Source: Kitasatospora purpeofusca (lineage in GTDB: Bacteria > Actinomycetota > Actinomycetes > Streptomycetales > Streptomycetaceae). From it: a stretch of 64,000 nt of DNA. The position numbers were made by a program, and so were the translations under genes. Below are positions 1 to 8,324 of the stretch, piece after piece. Location: assembly GCF_000718025.1 (NCBI RefSeq), contig NZ_JODS01000001.1, forward strand, positions 372,001 to 436,000, given 5' to 3'. Position 1 is the stretch's first letter. Every line of letters begins with the position of its first letter. The notes beneath the pieces were generated by a model, which worked only from the letters and a program-made list of their open reading frames with translations, ran no database searches and was not told where the DNA came from.

Positions 1-37
1 TGGCGGCGGCCAGGATGCCACTGAGCTTGGAAGCCAT
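1..37 (-). CDS. trpA: Tryptophan synthase alpha chain, N-terminal fragment (cut by window edge)
   Basis: Only the first twelve codons are inside the window, reading MASKLSGILAAA on the minus strand, and the gene runs off the left edge. TrpA cleaves indole-3-glycerol phosphate and passes indole to TrpB. The call rests on position: the ATG lies two bases after the trpB stop codon, the standard trpBA arrangement, and the visible start resembles actinobacterial TrpA N-termini. Tight spacing implies translational coupling with trpB. No catalytic residue is visible, so identity is inferred from context. Confidence 0.8.
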   Translation of the reverse strand, partial: MASKLSGILAAA

Positions 38-39
38 GG

Positions 40-1320
<1,281 letters not shown>

Positions 1321-1374
1321 GGTGAAGTCCTTCGGGGTGATGTCGACGGATGACGTGACGTCTGATGGCTGCGG

Positions 1375-1524
1375 TCAGCCGGACGTCGGACGCCATCGCT
1401 TCCCGGGGACCTGTCCGGGCTCGCAGCCGATGACGTACCGCACCCGCCGCCCCAGCACCCGGCGCGCGGGCGCGCGGCAGCCGCGCGGGCGGCAGCCGGG
1501 GGCGAGACGAGTGGCGATCTTCAT
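1375..1524 (-). CDS. trpM: TrpM-like small basic protein of the trp operon
   Basis: A 49-residue Arg- and Cys-rich peptide lies between trpC and trpB on the same strand. It starts at an ATG (1524) eleven bases after the trpC stop and ends at TGA 1375-1377. Its middle contains GCRPRGCRAPARRV, then RRVRYVIGCEPG. Streptomyces carry a small gene (trpX/trpM) at exactly this place in trpCXBA; in S. coelicolor it has been reported to modulate tryptophan biosynthesis and differentiation. Position, size and the Arg/Cys-rich character fit that family; identity with TrpM is from memory, not alignment. It has three Cys (residues 11, 16, 34) and no membrane segment. Whether it acts as protein or as a leader-like peptide cannot be judged here. 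Confidence 0.75.
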   Translation of the reverse strand: MKIATRLAPGCRPRGCRAPARRVLGRRVRYVIGCEPGQVPGKRWRPTSG

Positions 1525-1534
1525 GGCGGCGGGA

Positions 1535-2341
1535 TCAGTCCTTGTGCCGGATCGCCGGGTGGGCGCCGGCCGCGACCAGGTCGGCCACGGCGGCCCGCGG
1601 GTCCTTGCCGGTCACCAGGGACTCGCCGACCAGGACCGCGTCCGCGCCCAGGTTGGCGTAGGAGATCACGTCCAGCGGACCGCGCACCCCGGACTCGGCG
1701 ATCTTGACGATGCCGTCCGGGATCGCGTGGACGACATTGCCGAAGGTGTTGCGGTCCACCTCGAGGGTCTTGAGGTTGCGGGCGTTGACGCCGATGATCC
1801 GCGCCCCGGCGTCCACCGCGCGCTTGATCTCCTCCTCGTCGTGCACCTCCACCAGCGGGGTGAGGCCGATCGACTCGGCGCGCTCGATCAGCGACACCAG
1901 GGCCGGCTGCTCGAGGGCCGCGACGATCAGCAGCGCGAGGTCGGCGCCGTGCGCGCGGGCCTCCCACAGCTGGTAGGCGGTGACGATGAAGTCCTTGCGG
2001 AGCAGCGGGGTGTCCACGGCGGCGCGGACGGCGTCCAGGTCCGCCAGCGAGCCGCCGAAGCGGCGCTGCTCGGTCAGCACGCTGATCGCGGCGGCACCGC
2101 CGGCCGCGTAGTCGGTCGCCAGGGAGGCCGGGTCCGCGATCGTGGCCAGCGCGCCCTTGGACGGGCTGGAGCGCTTGACCTCGCAGATCACCCGGATGCC
2201 GTCGCCGCGCAGTGCGGCCACGCCGTCCTTGGCGTCCGGGGCCTTGGCGGCGAGCTCCTTGAGCTCGTCCAGCGAGACCCGGGCCTGTCGCTCGGCGAGG
2301 TCCTCGCGGACCCCTTCGACGATCGAGTCGAGCACACTCAC
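1535..2341 (-). CDS. trpC: Indole-3-glycerol phosphate synthase
   Basis: Converts carboxyphenylamino-deoxyribulose phosphate to indole-3-glycerol phosphate, a TIM-barrel enzyme of the tryptophan pathway. I chose the GTG at 2341 (VSVLDSIVEGVRED), giving 268 residues, the usual length; an upstream in-frame ATG would add 45 unrelated residues. GGGGGCG just upstream can serve as ribosome site. The catalytic segment CEVKRSSPSKG (Lys56, Lys62) and the GVNARNLKTLEVD strand typical of TrpC are present. First gene of trpC-trpM-trpB-trpA. The preceding step, phosphoribosylanthranilate isomerase, has no separate trpF here and is presumably supplied by PriA in the his operon. Confidence 0.97.
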   Translation of the reverse strand: MSVLDSIVEGVREDLAERQARVSLDELKELAAKAPDAKDGVAALRGDGIRVICEVKRSSPSKGALATIADPASLATDYAAGGAAAISVLTEQRRFGGSLADLDAVRAAVDTPLLRKDFIVTAYQLWEARAHGADLALLIVAALEQPALVSLIERAESIGLTPLVEVHDEEEIKRAVDAGARIIGVNARNLKTLEVDRNTFGNVVHAIPDGIVKIAESGVRGPLDVISYANLGADAVLVGESLVTGKDPRAAVADLVAAGAHPAIRHKD

Positions 2342-2560
2342 TCGGGCGCCCCCATCATGATTTGCCGGTACTGACTGGCGAGGAGCCGGGGCCAATGGGC
2401 CTCCGGCCCTTCGATGGTATCGGCACGGGGGGGCGCACAGCGCATCCGCCCGGCGCGCGTCTCGTGGTACGGACACCGTCCGGGGGCTCCGGCCTGCGCC
2501 TTCACCGCTCCGCCACCCCGCCCGGCCGCACCACCGGGGGAAGGCCCGGGCGCTCCGCGA

Positions 2561-2610
2561 CTCGAACCGGCTCGAACCGACTCGGACCGGCCGGGACCGG
2601 GCTCAGACCG
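2561..2610. repeat. Degenerate 10-bp tandem repeat between trpC and the DUF2752 gene
   Basis: Five imperfect copies of a decamer resembling CTCGAACCGG lie head to tail. The last one runs into the stop codon of the neighbouring DUF2752 gene. No protein is encoded. A helical-period repeat in a trp-operon intergenic gap could be a protein-binding array or simple slippage; the sequence does not decide. Confidence 0.5.
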
Positions 2611-3055
2611 ACGGCGGGGCCAGACCGGCGCCGACCGGCAGGTTGCGGACCACCGTGAAGACCAGCACGAACAGCGCCACCAGCACCCAGCGCCGGGGCC
2701 CGAGCGCCAGCCGCGGCCCGGGCAGTCCGCGCAGCGCCGCCCAGAGCCAGCGCGCCCAGAGCACCGCCAGCACCACGAACAGCAGCACCGCCACCGCGTT
2801 GTCGTGCAGGGCCCCGTTGAAGTCCCCGTGGGTCAGCGCGTGCACACAGCGCAGCCCCCCGCAGCCCGGGCACCACCAGCCGGTGGCCGCGAGGAAGGGA
2901 CAGTCCGGGTAGTGCCCGGGGTTGTTCGGGTCCACCGCGGCGATGTACCCGGCGGGGACGGCCACGGCGACCGCGGCGGCCAGCGGCGGAACCAGCCGGC
3001 GGGGGCCGGACGGCCGGGCGGCGGCGGTGGGGGCGGGGGCGGCGTTCACGCCCAT
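2603..3055 (-). CDS. DUF2752 family small membrane protein
   Basis: Predicted inner-membrane protein of 150 residues with three hydrophobic segments (about 21-41, 88-108 and 120-138). The family hallmark is the Cys cluster C52, then CPGCGGLRC with C62, C65 and C70, facing a loop after the first helix. DUF2752 has no established function; the Cys motif suggests metal binding or redox chemistry, which is inference. It lies upstream of trpC in the same orientation, 261 bases away, so it may be co-transcribed or have its own promoter. The final residues are Pro/Ala/Gly-rich. Confidence 0.88.
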   Translation of the reverse strand: MGVNAAPAPTAAARPSGPRRLVPPLAAAVAVAVPAGYIAAVDPNNPGHYPDCPFLAATGWWCPGCGGLRCVHALTHGDFNGALHDNAVAVLLFVVLAVLWARWLWAALRGLPGPRLALGPRRWVLVALFVLVFTVVRNLPVGAGLAPPSV

Positions 3056-3092
3056 GATTGTGCCCCTCCCGGCGCCGTCGCGGGAGAAACGA

Positions 3093-3117
3093 AACGGCGG
3101 GCCTGCCGCCCGCCGTT
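3093..3117 (-). terminator. Hairpin after the HGxxPAAW gene
   Basis: A 10-bp perfect stem (AACGGCGGGC paired with GCCCGCCGTT) with a 5-base loop lies just downstream of the small membrane gene at 3140-3397 and before the DUF2752 start. There is no long U-tract, as is common in high-GC actinobacteria. Confidence 0.6.
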
Positions 3118-3139
3118 CACGTGAGGAGGTCCGACCGGG

Positions 3140-3397
3140 TCAGGCCGCGCTGCCGGCCAGCGCCGCCTGCTCCTCCGGGGTGTAGACGTGGGCGCTGGGC
3201 TGCGCGCCCATGCCCGCCATCGACATGGCCTTGCCGACCACGCCGCCCAGCACGACGACCGCGAGGCCGCCCCAGACCAGCAGCACCGACGGCAGGATCA
3301 TCGCGACACCCGCGATGGCGAAGCCGATGAAGGAGATCGTCACGCCGGTCCAGGCGGCGACGGTGTGGCCGCTGGCGGCCTTCGTTCCTGCAGACAT
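3140..3397 (-). CDS. HGxxPAAW family small membrane protein
   Basis: An 85-residue protein with two hydrophobic helices (about 17-38 and 40-58) and a polar C-terminus. The N-terminal GHTVAAW segment corresponds to the family motif HGxxPAAW, here with GH and VAAW rather than the full consensus. The family is conserved in Actinobacteria beside trp genes and has no assigned function. An AGGAG ribosome site precedes the ATG. It sits between the Trp-associated membrane protein (upstream) and DUF2752 (downstream), with a hairpin terminator behind it. Confidence 0.85.
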   Translation of the reverse strand: MSAGTKAASGHTVAAWTGVTISFIGFAIAGVAMILPSVLLVWGGLAVVVLGGVVGKAMSMAGMGAQPSAHVYTPEEQAALAGSAA

Positions 3398-3542
3398 CAG
3401 ATGGTGCTCCTACGCTCTCGGGGCCCCGGCCGGGCCTGCGGGCCCCTGGCGGGTTGACGTCTCCATTGTGCCGGGCCGTACAGCGGCGGCCCAAAGCGGG
3501 TGGCGGGTCTATCGCGTCACAGTGCGACCCGCTCCGCCCGGC

Positions 3543-4202
3543 TCACCGCGCGGTCGGGTCCTCGCCCCGGTCCAGCGCCTTCCACAGGTCCGCCGGGGTC
3601 TCGGCCGCCGCCGAACGCCGGTCCGGCGCCCCACCGGTCGGCGCCTCGTAGCGGCTGCCCATGGCCGGCCAGCCGCGCCCGTAGCGGACGGTCAGGAAGC
3701 CGGCCAGTGCCAGCAGCAGCCCGCCCAGCAGCGCCACCCACGGCCAGGCGGTGTGCCCGACCCCGGTCGCGGCGGAACCGGTCAGCGCCAGCTTGCGGGC
3801 CGCCTCGGCGTCCAGCGCGGCGGTGTCCCCGGCGCCCGCCGCGGCGGCCGCGGCCGCGCCCAGCCCGGCCAGCACCGTCAGCGCCCCGACCGCGAGCCGG
3901 CCGGCGCCGCGCGCGGCGAACACCGCGACCGCCGCCGCCAGGGCCACCAGGGCCAGCCCGGCGGGCAGTTCGGAGATCTTCCCACCGGTGACGGACACCT
4001 CCAGGGTGCCGGCCAGGCCCTCGGCCCAGACCCTCCCGGCGGCGGTCAGCACCAGCACCGCGCCCAGCACGGTGAGCAGCAGCATCACCCCGAGGGTGCG
4101 CCGGCCGGCCCGCGCGGCGGGCGCCGGGGCGGCGGCGGGGTCGGCGGACACGGCGTCGGTACGGGCTTCAGCGGTCACCGGACCAGTGTCCCCCGTCCTC
4201 AC
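3543..4202 (-). CDS. Tryptophan-associated membrane protein (TIGR02234 type)
   Basis: A 219-residue integral membrane protein with four hydrophobic segments (about 37-58, 80-96, 103-124 and 150-170) and a polar C-terminal tail ending DLWKALDRGEDPTAR. That layout and its place downstream of trpE match the Trp biosynthesis-associated membrane protein family, found almost only in Actinobacteria next to trp genes. No activity is established; roles in transport or in tethering anthranilate enzymes are speculation. Its GTG start (4202) shares a GTGA overlap with the stop of the upstream Uma2-like gene, so the two are translationally coupled. An in-frame GTG eight codons later is an alternative start. 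Confidence 0.85.
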   Translation of the reverse strand: MRTGDTGPVTAEARTDAVSADPAAAPAPAARAGRRTLGVMLLLTVLGAVLVLTAAGRVWAEGLAGTLEVSVTGGKISELPAGLALVALAAAVAVFAARGAGRLAVGALTVLAGLGAAAAAAAGAGDTAALDAEAARKLALTGSAATGVGHTAWPWVALLGGLLLALAGFLTVRYGRGWPAMGSRYEAPTGGAPDRRSAAAETPADLWKALDRGEDPTAR

Positions 4203-4645
4203 CCCGCCGCCGCACCCGGGGTCGGCGGCCCGACCGGGAAGTCGCCCGTCTCCAGCACCAGCGTCCCCTCCCCCAGCGGCAGGAAGAGATCGTTCCCGAA
4301 CGGCACCCGCTCCGCCTCCCGGTACCCCACCCCCGGCAGCGGCCGACTGTGCACCGTGCAGACCGCCTCCCCGGGGTCCACCAGGACGTACAGCGGGACC
4401 CGCGCGTCCGCGTGGGCGCGGTGGCCCCCGGTCGGCTCCGGCACCGGCGCGACCTCCAGCACCACCAGCGCGTCGGCGGTCCGGTAGCCGCCGGCGGCGT
4501 CCGAGGACGCCCCCGGCGCCAGCACCAGGAGCCGGCTCTCCCGCCCGTCCCCGCTCAGCACGGAGCGCACACCGCCGTGGCCGCCGGACTGCCGCAGCAG
4601 CTGCTCCCTGGCGGCGGCCACGATCCTCCGCTGCACGTCAGGCAT
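4199..4645 (-). CDS. Degenerate Uma2-like (restriction-endonuclease-fold) protein
   Basis: A 148-residue protein whose C-terminal half resembles Uma2-family proteins, with VPLYVLVDPGEAVCTVHSRP and then VPFGNDLFLPLGEGTLVLETGDFP. The N-terminal half lacks the expected acidic PDL strand and the EVxSP segment of the nuclease core; ALVVLEVAPVPEPTGGHRAH is the nearest remnant. It is also about 40 residues shorter than typical members. It probably cannot cleave DNA. It sits between trpE and the Trp membrane gene and overlaps the latter by GTGA, so it is translated with the trp genes. Read as a decayed or repurposed family member; the family call is moderate. Confidence 0.6.
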   Translation of the reverse strand: MPDVQRRIVAAAREQLLRQSGGHGGVRSVLSGDGRESRLLVLAPGASSDAAGGYRTADALVVLEVAPVPEPTGGHRAHADARVPLYVLVDPGEAVCTVHSRPLPGVGYREAERVPFGNDLFLPLGEGTLVLETGDFPVGPPTPGAAAG

Positions 4646-4699
4646 GCTGTCGTCCCTTCCGCTGCGGCGGCCCCGCGACGCGCGCGGGGCCCCTGGGGC

Positions 4700-6214
4700 C
4701 TACGGCCTACGCAGCGTATTCGCGGTGGCGACCGCCCGCAGGACGGCGGCGGCCTTGTTGCGGCATTCGGTGTCCTCGCCGTGCGGGTCGGAGTCGGCGA
4801 CCACGCCGGCGCCGGCCTGGACGTAGGCCGTGCCGTCGCGCAGCACCGCGGTGCGGATCGCGATCGCGGTGTCCGAGTCCCCCGCGAAGTCCAGGTAGCC
4901 GACGCAGCCGCCGTACAGGCCGCGGCGGGTGGGCTCCAGTTCCTCGATGATCCGCATCGCCCGCGGCTTGGGCGCGCCGGAGAGCGTGCCGGCCGGGAAG
5001 CACGCGGTCAGCACGTCGAAGGCGGTCCGCCCCTCGGCGACCTTCCCGGTCACCGTGGAGACGATGTGCATGACGTGGCTGTAGCGCTCGATCTGCATGA
5101 AGTCGACCACCTCGACGCTGCCCGGCTCGCAGACCCGCCCGAGGTCGTTGCGGCCGAGGTCCACCAGCATCAGGTGCTCGGCCCGCTCCTTGGGGTCGGC
5201 GAGGAGTTCGGCGGCCAGCGCGGCGTCCTCGTGCGGGGTGGCGCCGCGGTGCCGGGTGCCGGCGATCGGGTGCAGCATCGCCTCGCCGTCGGTGACCTTG
5301 ACCAGCGCCTCCGGGCTGGAGCCGACCACGTCGAAGCCGCCCTCGGCGCCGCCGTCCGGGCCGGGGAAGCGGAACAGGTACATGTACGGGCTGGGGTTGG
5401 TGGTGCGCAGCACCCGGTAGACGTCCAGCGCGGAGGCCGGGCAGGGTGCCTCGAAGCGCTGCGAGGGCACCACCTGGAACGCCTCGCCGGCCCGGATCCG
5501 CTCCTTGATCTCCTCCACCGCGGCCCGGTAGGGCGCCCCGCCGAACGGCGAGCGGACCTCGCCGGGGCCGGTCGGGGTGAAGGTGGCCAGGCCCGGGTCG
5601 ACCGGCCTCAGCAGGTCGGCCTCCATCCGGTCGAGCCGGGCGACGGCGTCCGCGTAGGCCTCGTCCACCCCGCTCTCCAGGTCGTTGTGGTTGACCGCGT
5701 TGGCGATCAGCAGCACGGTGCCGTCGACGTGGTCGAGCACGGCGAGGTCGGTGGCGAGCAGCATGGTGAGCTCGGGCAGCCGCAGGTCGTCCGGGTTGAG
5801 GTCGGGCAGCTTCTCCAGGCGCCGCACCACGTCGTAGCCGAGGTAGCCGACCAGTCCGCCGGTGAGCGGCGGCAGGCCGTCGTCGGGGTGCCGCGGGGTG
5901 TGCAGGGTGCGCAGCGCGGCGCGCAGCACCTCCAGCGGGTCGCCGGTGGTGGGGATGCCGACCGGCGGGGCGCCGAGCCAGCGGGCGTCGCCGTCGGGGC
6001 CGACGGTCAGGGTGGCGGCGCTGCGGACCCCGACGAAGGAGTAGCGCGACCAGCTGCGGCCCTGTTCGGCGGACTCCAGCAGGAAGGTGCCGGGGCGCTC
6101 GGCGGCGAGGCCGCGGTAGAGGCCGATCGGGGTGAGGCCGTCCGCGAGGAGCCTGCGGGTGACCGGGATGACCCGGGTGTCGACGGCGAGCTTGCGGAAG
6201 GCTTCGAGGTCCAT
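4700..6214 (-). CDS. trpE: Anthranilate synthase component I
   Basis: Converts chorismate plus glutamine-derived ammonia to anthranilate, the committed tryptophan step. The 504 residues are full length. Visible are the LLES segment (residues 45-48) with the RYSF strand that forms the tryptophan feedback site, and the C-terminal chorismate-binding domain with PIAGTRHRG, LVDLGRNDLGRV, FPAGTLSGAPK and GGCVGYLDF. It lies 38 bases after hisI on the same strand, so hisI and trpE are probably one transcript. No leader peptide or attenuator with tandem Trp codons is visible before it, so feedback inhibition may dominate. The glutaminase partner (trpG) is not in the window. Confidence 0.98.
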   Translation of the reverse strand: MDLEAFRKLAVDTRVIPVTRRLLADGLTPIGLYRGLAAERPGTFLLESAEQGRSWSRYSFVGVRSAATLTVGPDGDARWLGAPPVGIPTTGDPLEVLRAALRTLHTPRHPDDGLPPLTGGLVGYLGYDVVRRLEKLPDLNPDDLRLPELTMLLATDLAVLDHVDGTVLLIANAVNHNDLESGVDEAYADAVARLDRMEADLLRPVDPGLATFTPTGPGEVRSPFGGAPYRAAVEEIKERIRAGEAFQVVPSQRFEAPCPASALDVYRVLRTTNPSPYMYLFRFPGPDGGAEGGFDVVGSSPEALVKVTDGEAMLHPIAGTRHRGATPHEDAALAAELLADPKERAEHLMLVDLGRNDLGRVCEPGSVEVVDFMQIERYSHVMHIVSTVTGKVAEGRTAFDVLTACFPAGTLSGAPKPRAMRIIEELEPTRRGLYGGCVGYLDFAGDSDTAIAIRTAVLRDGTAYVQAGAGVVADSDPHGEDTECRNKAAAVLRAVATANTLRRP

Positions 6215-6252
6215 GCGGGCGGCACCTTACGGGGAGGGGCGGAGCGGGCGGT

Positions 6253-6624
6253 TCAGCCGAGCGGAAGCACGTCGGCGTCGAAGCAGGTGCGGTCGCCGGT
6301 GTGGCAGGCCGCGCCGGTCTGGTCGACCTTGACCAGCAGGGTGTCGCCGTCGCAGTCCAGCGCGACGGACTTGACCAGCTGGACGTGGCCGGAGGTGTCG
6401 CCCTTCACCCAGTACTCGTTGCGGCTGCGGCTCCAGTAGGTGCAGCGGCCGGTGGTGAGGGTGCGGTGCAGCGCCTCGTCGTCCATCCAGCCGAGCATCA
6501 GCACCTCGCCGGTGTCGTACTGCTGGGCGACGGCCGGGAGCAGTCCGTCCGCGGTCCGCTTGAGCCGGGCGGCGATCTCGGGGGCCAGGGCGGTGGAGCC
6601 GGGAGCGGCGGGTGTGGTGGACAT
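6253..6624 (-). CDS. hisI: Phosphoribosyl-AMP cyclohydrolase
   Basis: Opens the adenine ring of phosphoribosyl-AMP, the third histidine step; a zinc enzyme acting as a homodimer. The 123 residues correspond to the stand-alone cyclohydrolase without a fused HisE domain. The metal motifs are intact: DCDGD (Cys91 with its acidic neighbours) and ACHTGDRTCF (Cys107, Cys114). The ATG at 6624 opens MSTTPAAPG; conservation begins near IAARLKR. It is separated from the main his operon by three plus-strand genes and heads the trpE-containing minus-strand unit, a physical link between His and Trp synthesis. Confidence 0.97.
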   Translation of the reverse strand: MSTTPAAPGSTALAPEIAARLKRTADGLLPAVAQQYDTGEVLMLGWMDDEALHRTLTTGRCTYWSRSRNEYWVKGDTSGHVQLVKSVALDCDGDTLLVKVDQTGAACHTGDRTCFDADVLPLG

Positions 6625-6804
6625 GGGGCCATTGTGACAGCCCGCTCCGGCCGCCAGGGCCGCCGTCCGGATCGCGGCCGGGCCCGTGGGCGCAGGTCGG
6701 GGCGGGCGCGCGCGGGGGCGGCGCCCGGCCGGGAGGACCATCCGATCGAACGAGTTGTGCCAACCGCCTGCCGGGTGCCCCCGCTCTGCGCCATTCTCGT
6801 GGTC

Positions 6805-7494
6805 ATGACCTCCGAGCAGCACTCCGCCGGGCCCGCCGAGCCGCCCGGCCGCGACCGGTCCGCGGCCGAACGGTCCGCCGCCGACCGCCCCGGCGGGCGC
6901 CCGGACGGGCTCACCGGCGAGCGCCCCGGCGGCGAGGACGCCCGGCCGTCCCGGGGCCTGCGGGTCGGCGTCGCGGCGGTGCTGGTGCTGCTGCTCGCGG
7001 TGGTCGCCACGGTCCTGCTGTGGCCGGCGGACGACCCGGCCCCCGCGCCGCCCCCACCCTCCCCCACCGCGACGCCGACGCCCACCCCGACACCCACGCC
7101 CACGCCGACCCCCACACCGACCCCGACACCGACCAAGGTGGTCCCGTACAGCTTCTTCACCGTCGGCACCTGCCTGGACCACCCGCAGCTGAGCCGGACG
7201 GTCACCAAGCCGGAGGCCCGCCCCTGCGAGGGCAAGCACGACGGCGAGGCGATCGCCGACCAGCTGCTGCCCGACGGGCTGACCGGCGACTACCAGGTCG
7301 CCAACGCGATGCGGGACGGCTGCAAGGACGCCCAGGCCGCCGCCGAGGCCCGGCAGGGCGGCGGCGGGCCGTACTACAGCTACCCGGTGGGCCCGAGCTA
7401 CGCCTTCTACCAGCAGGGCTGGCGCGACTACACCTGCATCCTGACGGCGGGCAACCGGCCGGACACCGGCAAGCTCACCGGACACCTGCGCTGA
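6805..7494 (+). CDS. Membrane-anchored protein with Thr-Pro linker, septum-formation-like domain
   Basis: A 229-residue protein divergent from hisI. A charged Pro/Gly-rich cytoplasmic segment (1-50) precedes one transmembrane helix (about 52-73). An external linker of Pro residues and about eleven Thr-Pro pairs (residues 88-110) follows, then a C-terminal domain with four Cys (123, 141, 173, 211), beginning VGTCLDHP and containing CEGKHDGEA. The Cys-plus-HDxE pattern resembles actinobacterial septum-formation-like domains, a tentative assignment. Two disulfides outside the cell are plausible. The start is the ATG at 6805; a GTG two codons earlier is possible. No ligand is suggested by the sequence. 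Confidence 0.75.
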   Translation: MTSEQHSAGPAEPPGRDRSAAERSAADRPGGRPDGLTGERPGGEDARPSRGLRVGVAAVLVLLLAVVATVLLWPADDPAPAPPPPSPTATPTPTPTPTPTPTPTPTPTPTKVVPYSFFTVGTCLDHPQLSRTVTKPEARPCEGKHDGEAIADQLLPDGLTGDYQVANAMRDGCKDAQAAAEARQGGGGPYYSYPVGPSYAFYQQGWRDYTCILTAGNRPDTGKLTGHLR

Positions 7495-7511
7495 CCCCCC
7501 GTCGGCACTCG

Positions 7512-7517
7512 TAGGGT
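7512..7517 (+). promoter_or_regulatory. -10 box for a leaderless transcript (TIGR03085 gene)
   Basis: TAGGGT fits the actinobacterial -10 pattern TANNNT and is followed by 7 bases and then the ATG at 7525. Transcription would begin at or beside the start codon, and no Shine-Dalgarno sequence fits in that gap. Confidence 0.6.
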
Positions 7518-7524
7518 GGGCGGC

Positions 7525-8172
7525 ATGTCTAACCACGCTCTCGCCGAGCGCCACCGTCTGGCCGAACTGCTGGCCGCCGCCGGGCCGGACGCGCCCACCC
7601 TCTGCGCCGGGTGGTCCACCCGCGACCTCGCCGCCCACCTGGTGATCCGCGAGCGGCGGCCGGACGCCGCCGCCGGCATCCGGATCGGCCCGCTGGCCGG
7701 CTGGACCCACCGGGTGCAGGAGTCCTACGCCGGGCGGCCGTACGAGGAGCTGGTCCGGATGTTCCGCGCCGGTCCGCCCCCGTTCTCGCTGTTCTCGCTG
7801 CCCGGCGCGGACGAGGCGGGCAACACCGTCGAGTACTACGTGCACGCCGAGGACGTCGCCCGGGCCGGCGACGGGCCGGCGCCGACGGCGGTGCCGGCCG
7901 GCCGGGCCGAGGCGCTCTGGCGCCGGCTGTCGCTGCCCGCCCGGATGGAGGCGGGCCGCCGCTCCCCGGTGCGGCTGGAGCTGTGCCACCCCGACGGCCG
8001 GACCCTGGCCGTCGGCCCGGCCGGACCGGCGACGGTGCGGATCACCGGCGAGCCGGGCGAGCTGGTGCTGCTGGCCTTCGGCCGGGGTGCCCGCACCCGG
8101 GTCGAGGTGGACGGCCCGCACGACGCCGTCGAGGCGCTGCGGCACGCCCTCCCGCTCCCCGAGCGCGAGTAG
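7525..8172 (+). CDS. TIGR03085 family (DinB/maleylpyruvate-isomerase-like) protein
   Basis: A 215-residue cytosolic protein starting MSNHALAERHRLAELL. The region LCAGWSTRDLAAHLVIRERRPDA is typical of the mycothiol-dependent maleylpyruvate isomerase/DinB-like fold of TIGR03085, a four-helix bundle. Histidines of AAHLVIRE and YYVHAEDVAR are candidate metal ligands. The C-terminal part (GPATVRITGEPGELVLLAFGR) matches the small sterol-carrier-like tail seen in these proteins. The substrate is unknown; a thiol-dependent detoxification role is inference from the superfamily. The start is set by the -10 box seven bases upstream; a GTG nine bases earlier is less likely. Confidence 0.8.
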   Translation: MSNHALAERHRLAELLAAAGPDAPTLCAGWSTRDLAAHLVIRERRPDAAAGIRIGPLAGWTHRVQESYAGRPYEELVRMFRAGPPPFSLFSLPGADEAGNTVEYYVHAEDVARAGDGPAPTAVPAGRAEALWRRLSLPARMEAGRRSPVRLELCHPDGRTLAVGPAGPATVRITGEPGELVLLAFGRGARTRVEVDGPHDAVEALRHALPLPERE

Positions 8173-8324
8173 CGCCGGCAGGGCCGGCGGTCCCCGCCCC
8201 GGCTGCGGATGTCGGTGGCGGGGTGCAGACTCGCAGGTGGCCGGGAGGGGCGTCGCCGGGCCCACGGCGGCGGCCGTCCGGCCCCTGCCCGTCGTTACCG
8301 TCTCCCTCGAAGGGACGCGACACC

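Noticed and set aside
6215..6252. trp attenuator before trpE
   Set aside because: The gap is 38 bases, with no leader peptide containing Trp codons and no alternative hairpins.
7063..7134. Short-period DNA repeat suggestive of a satellite or CRISPR
   Set aside because: It is the coding sequence of a Thr-Pro linker; no spacers and no cas genes are present.
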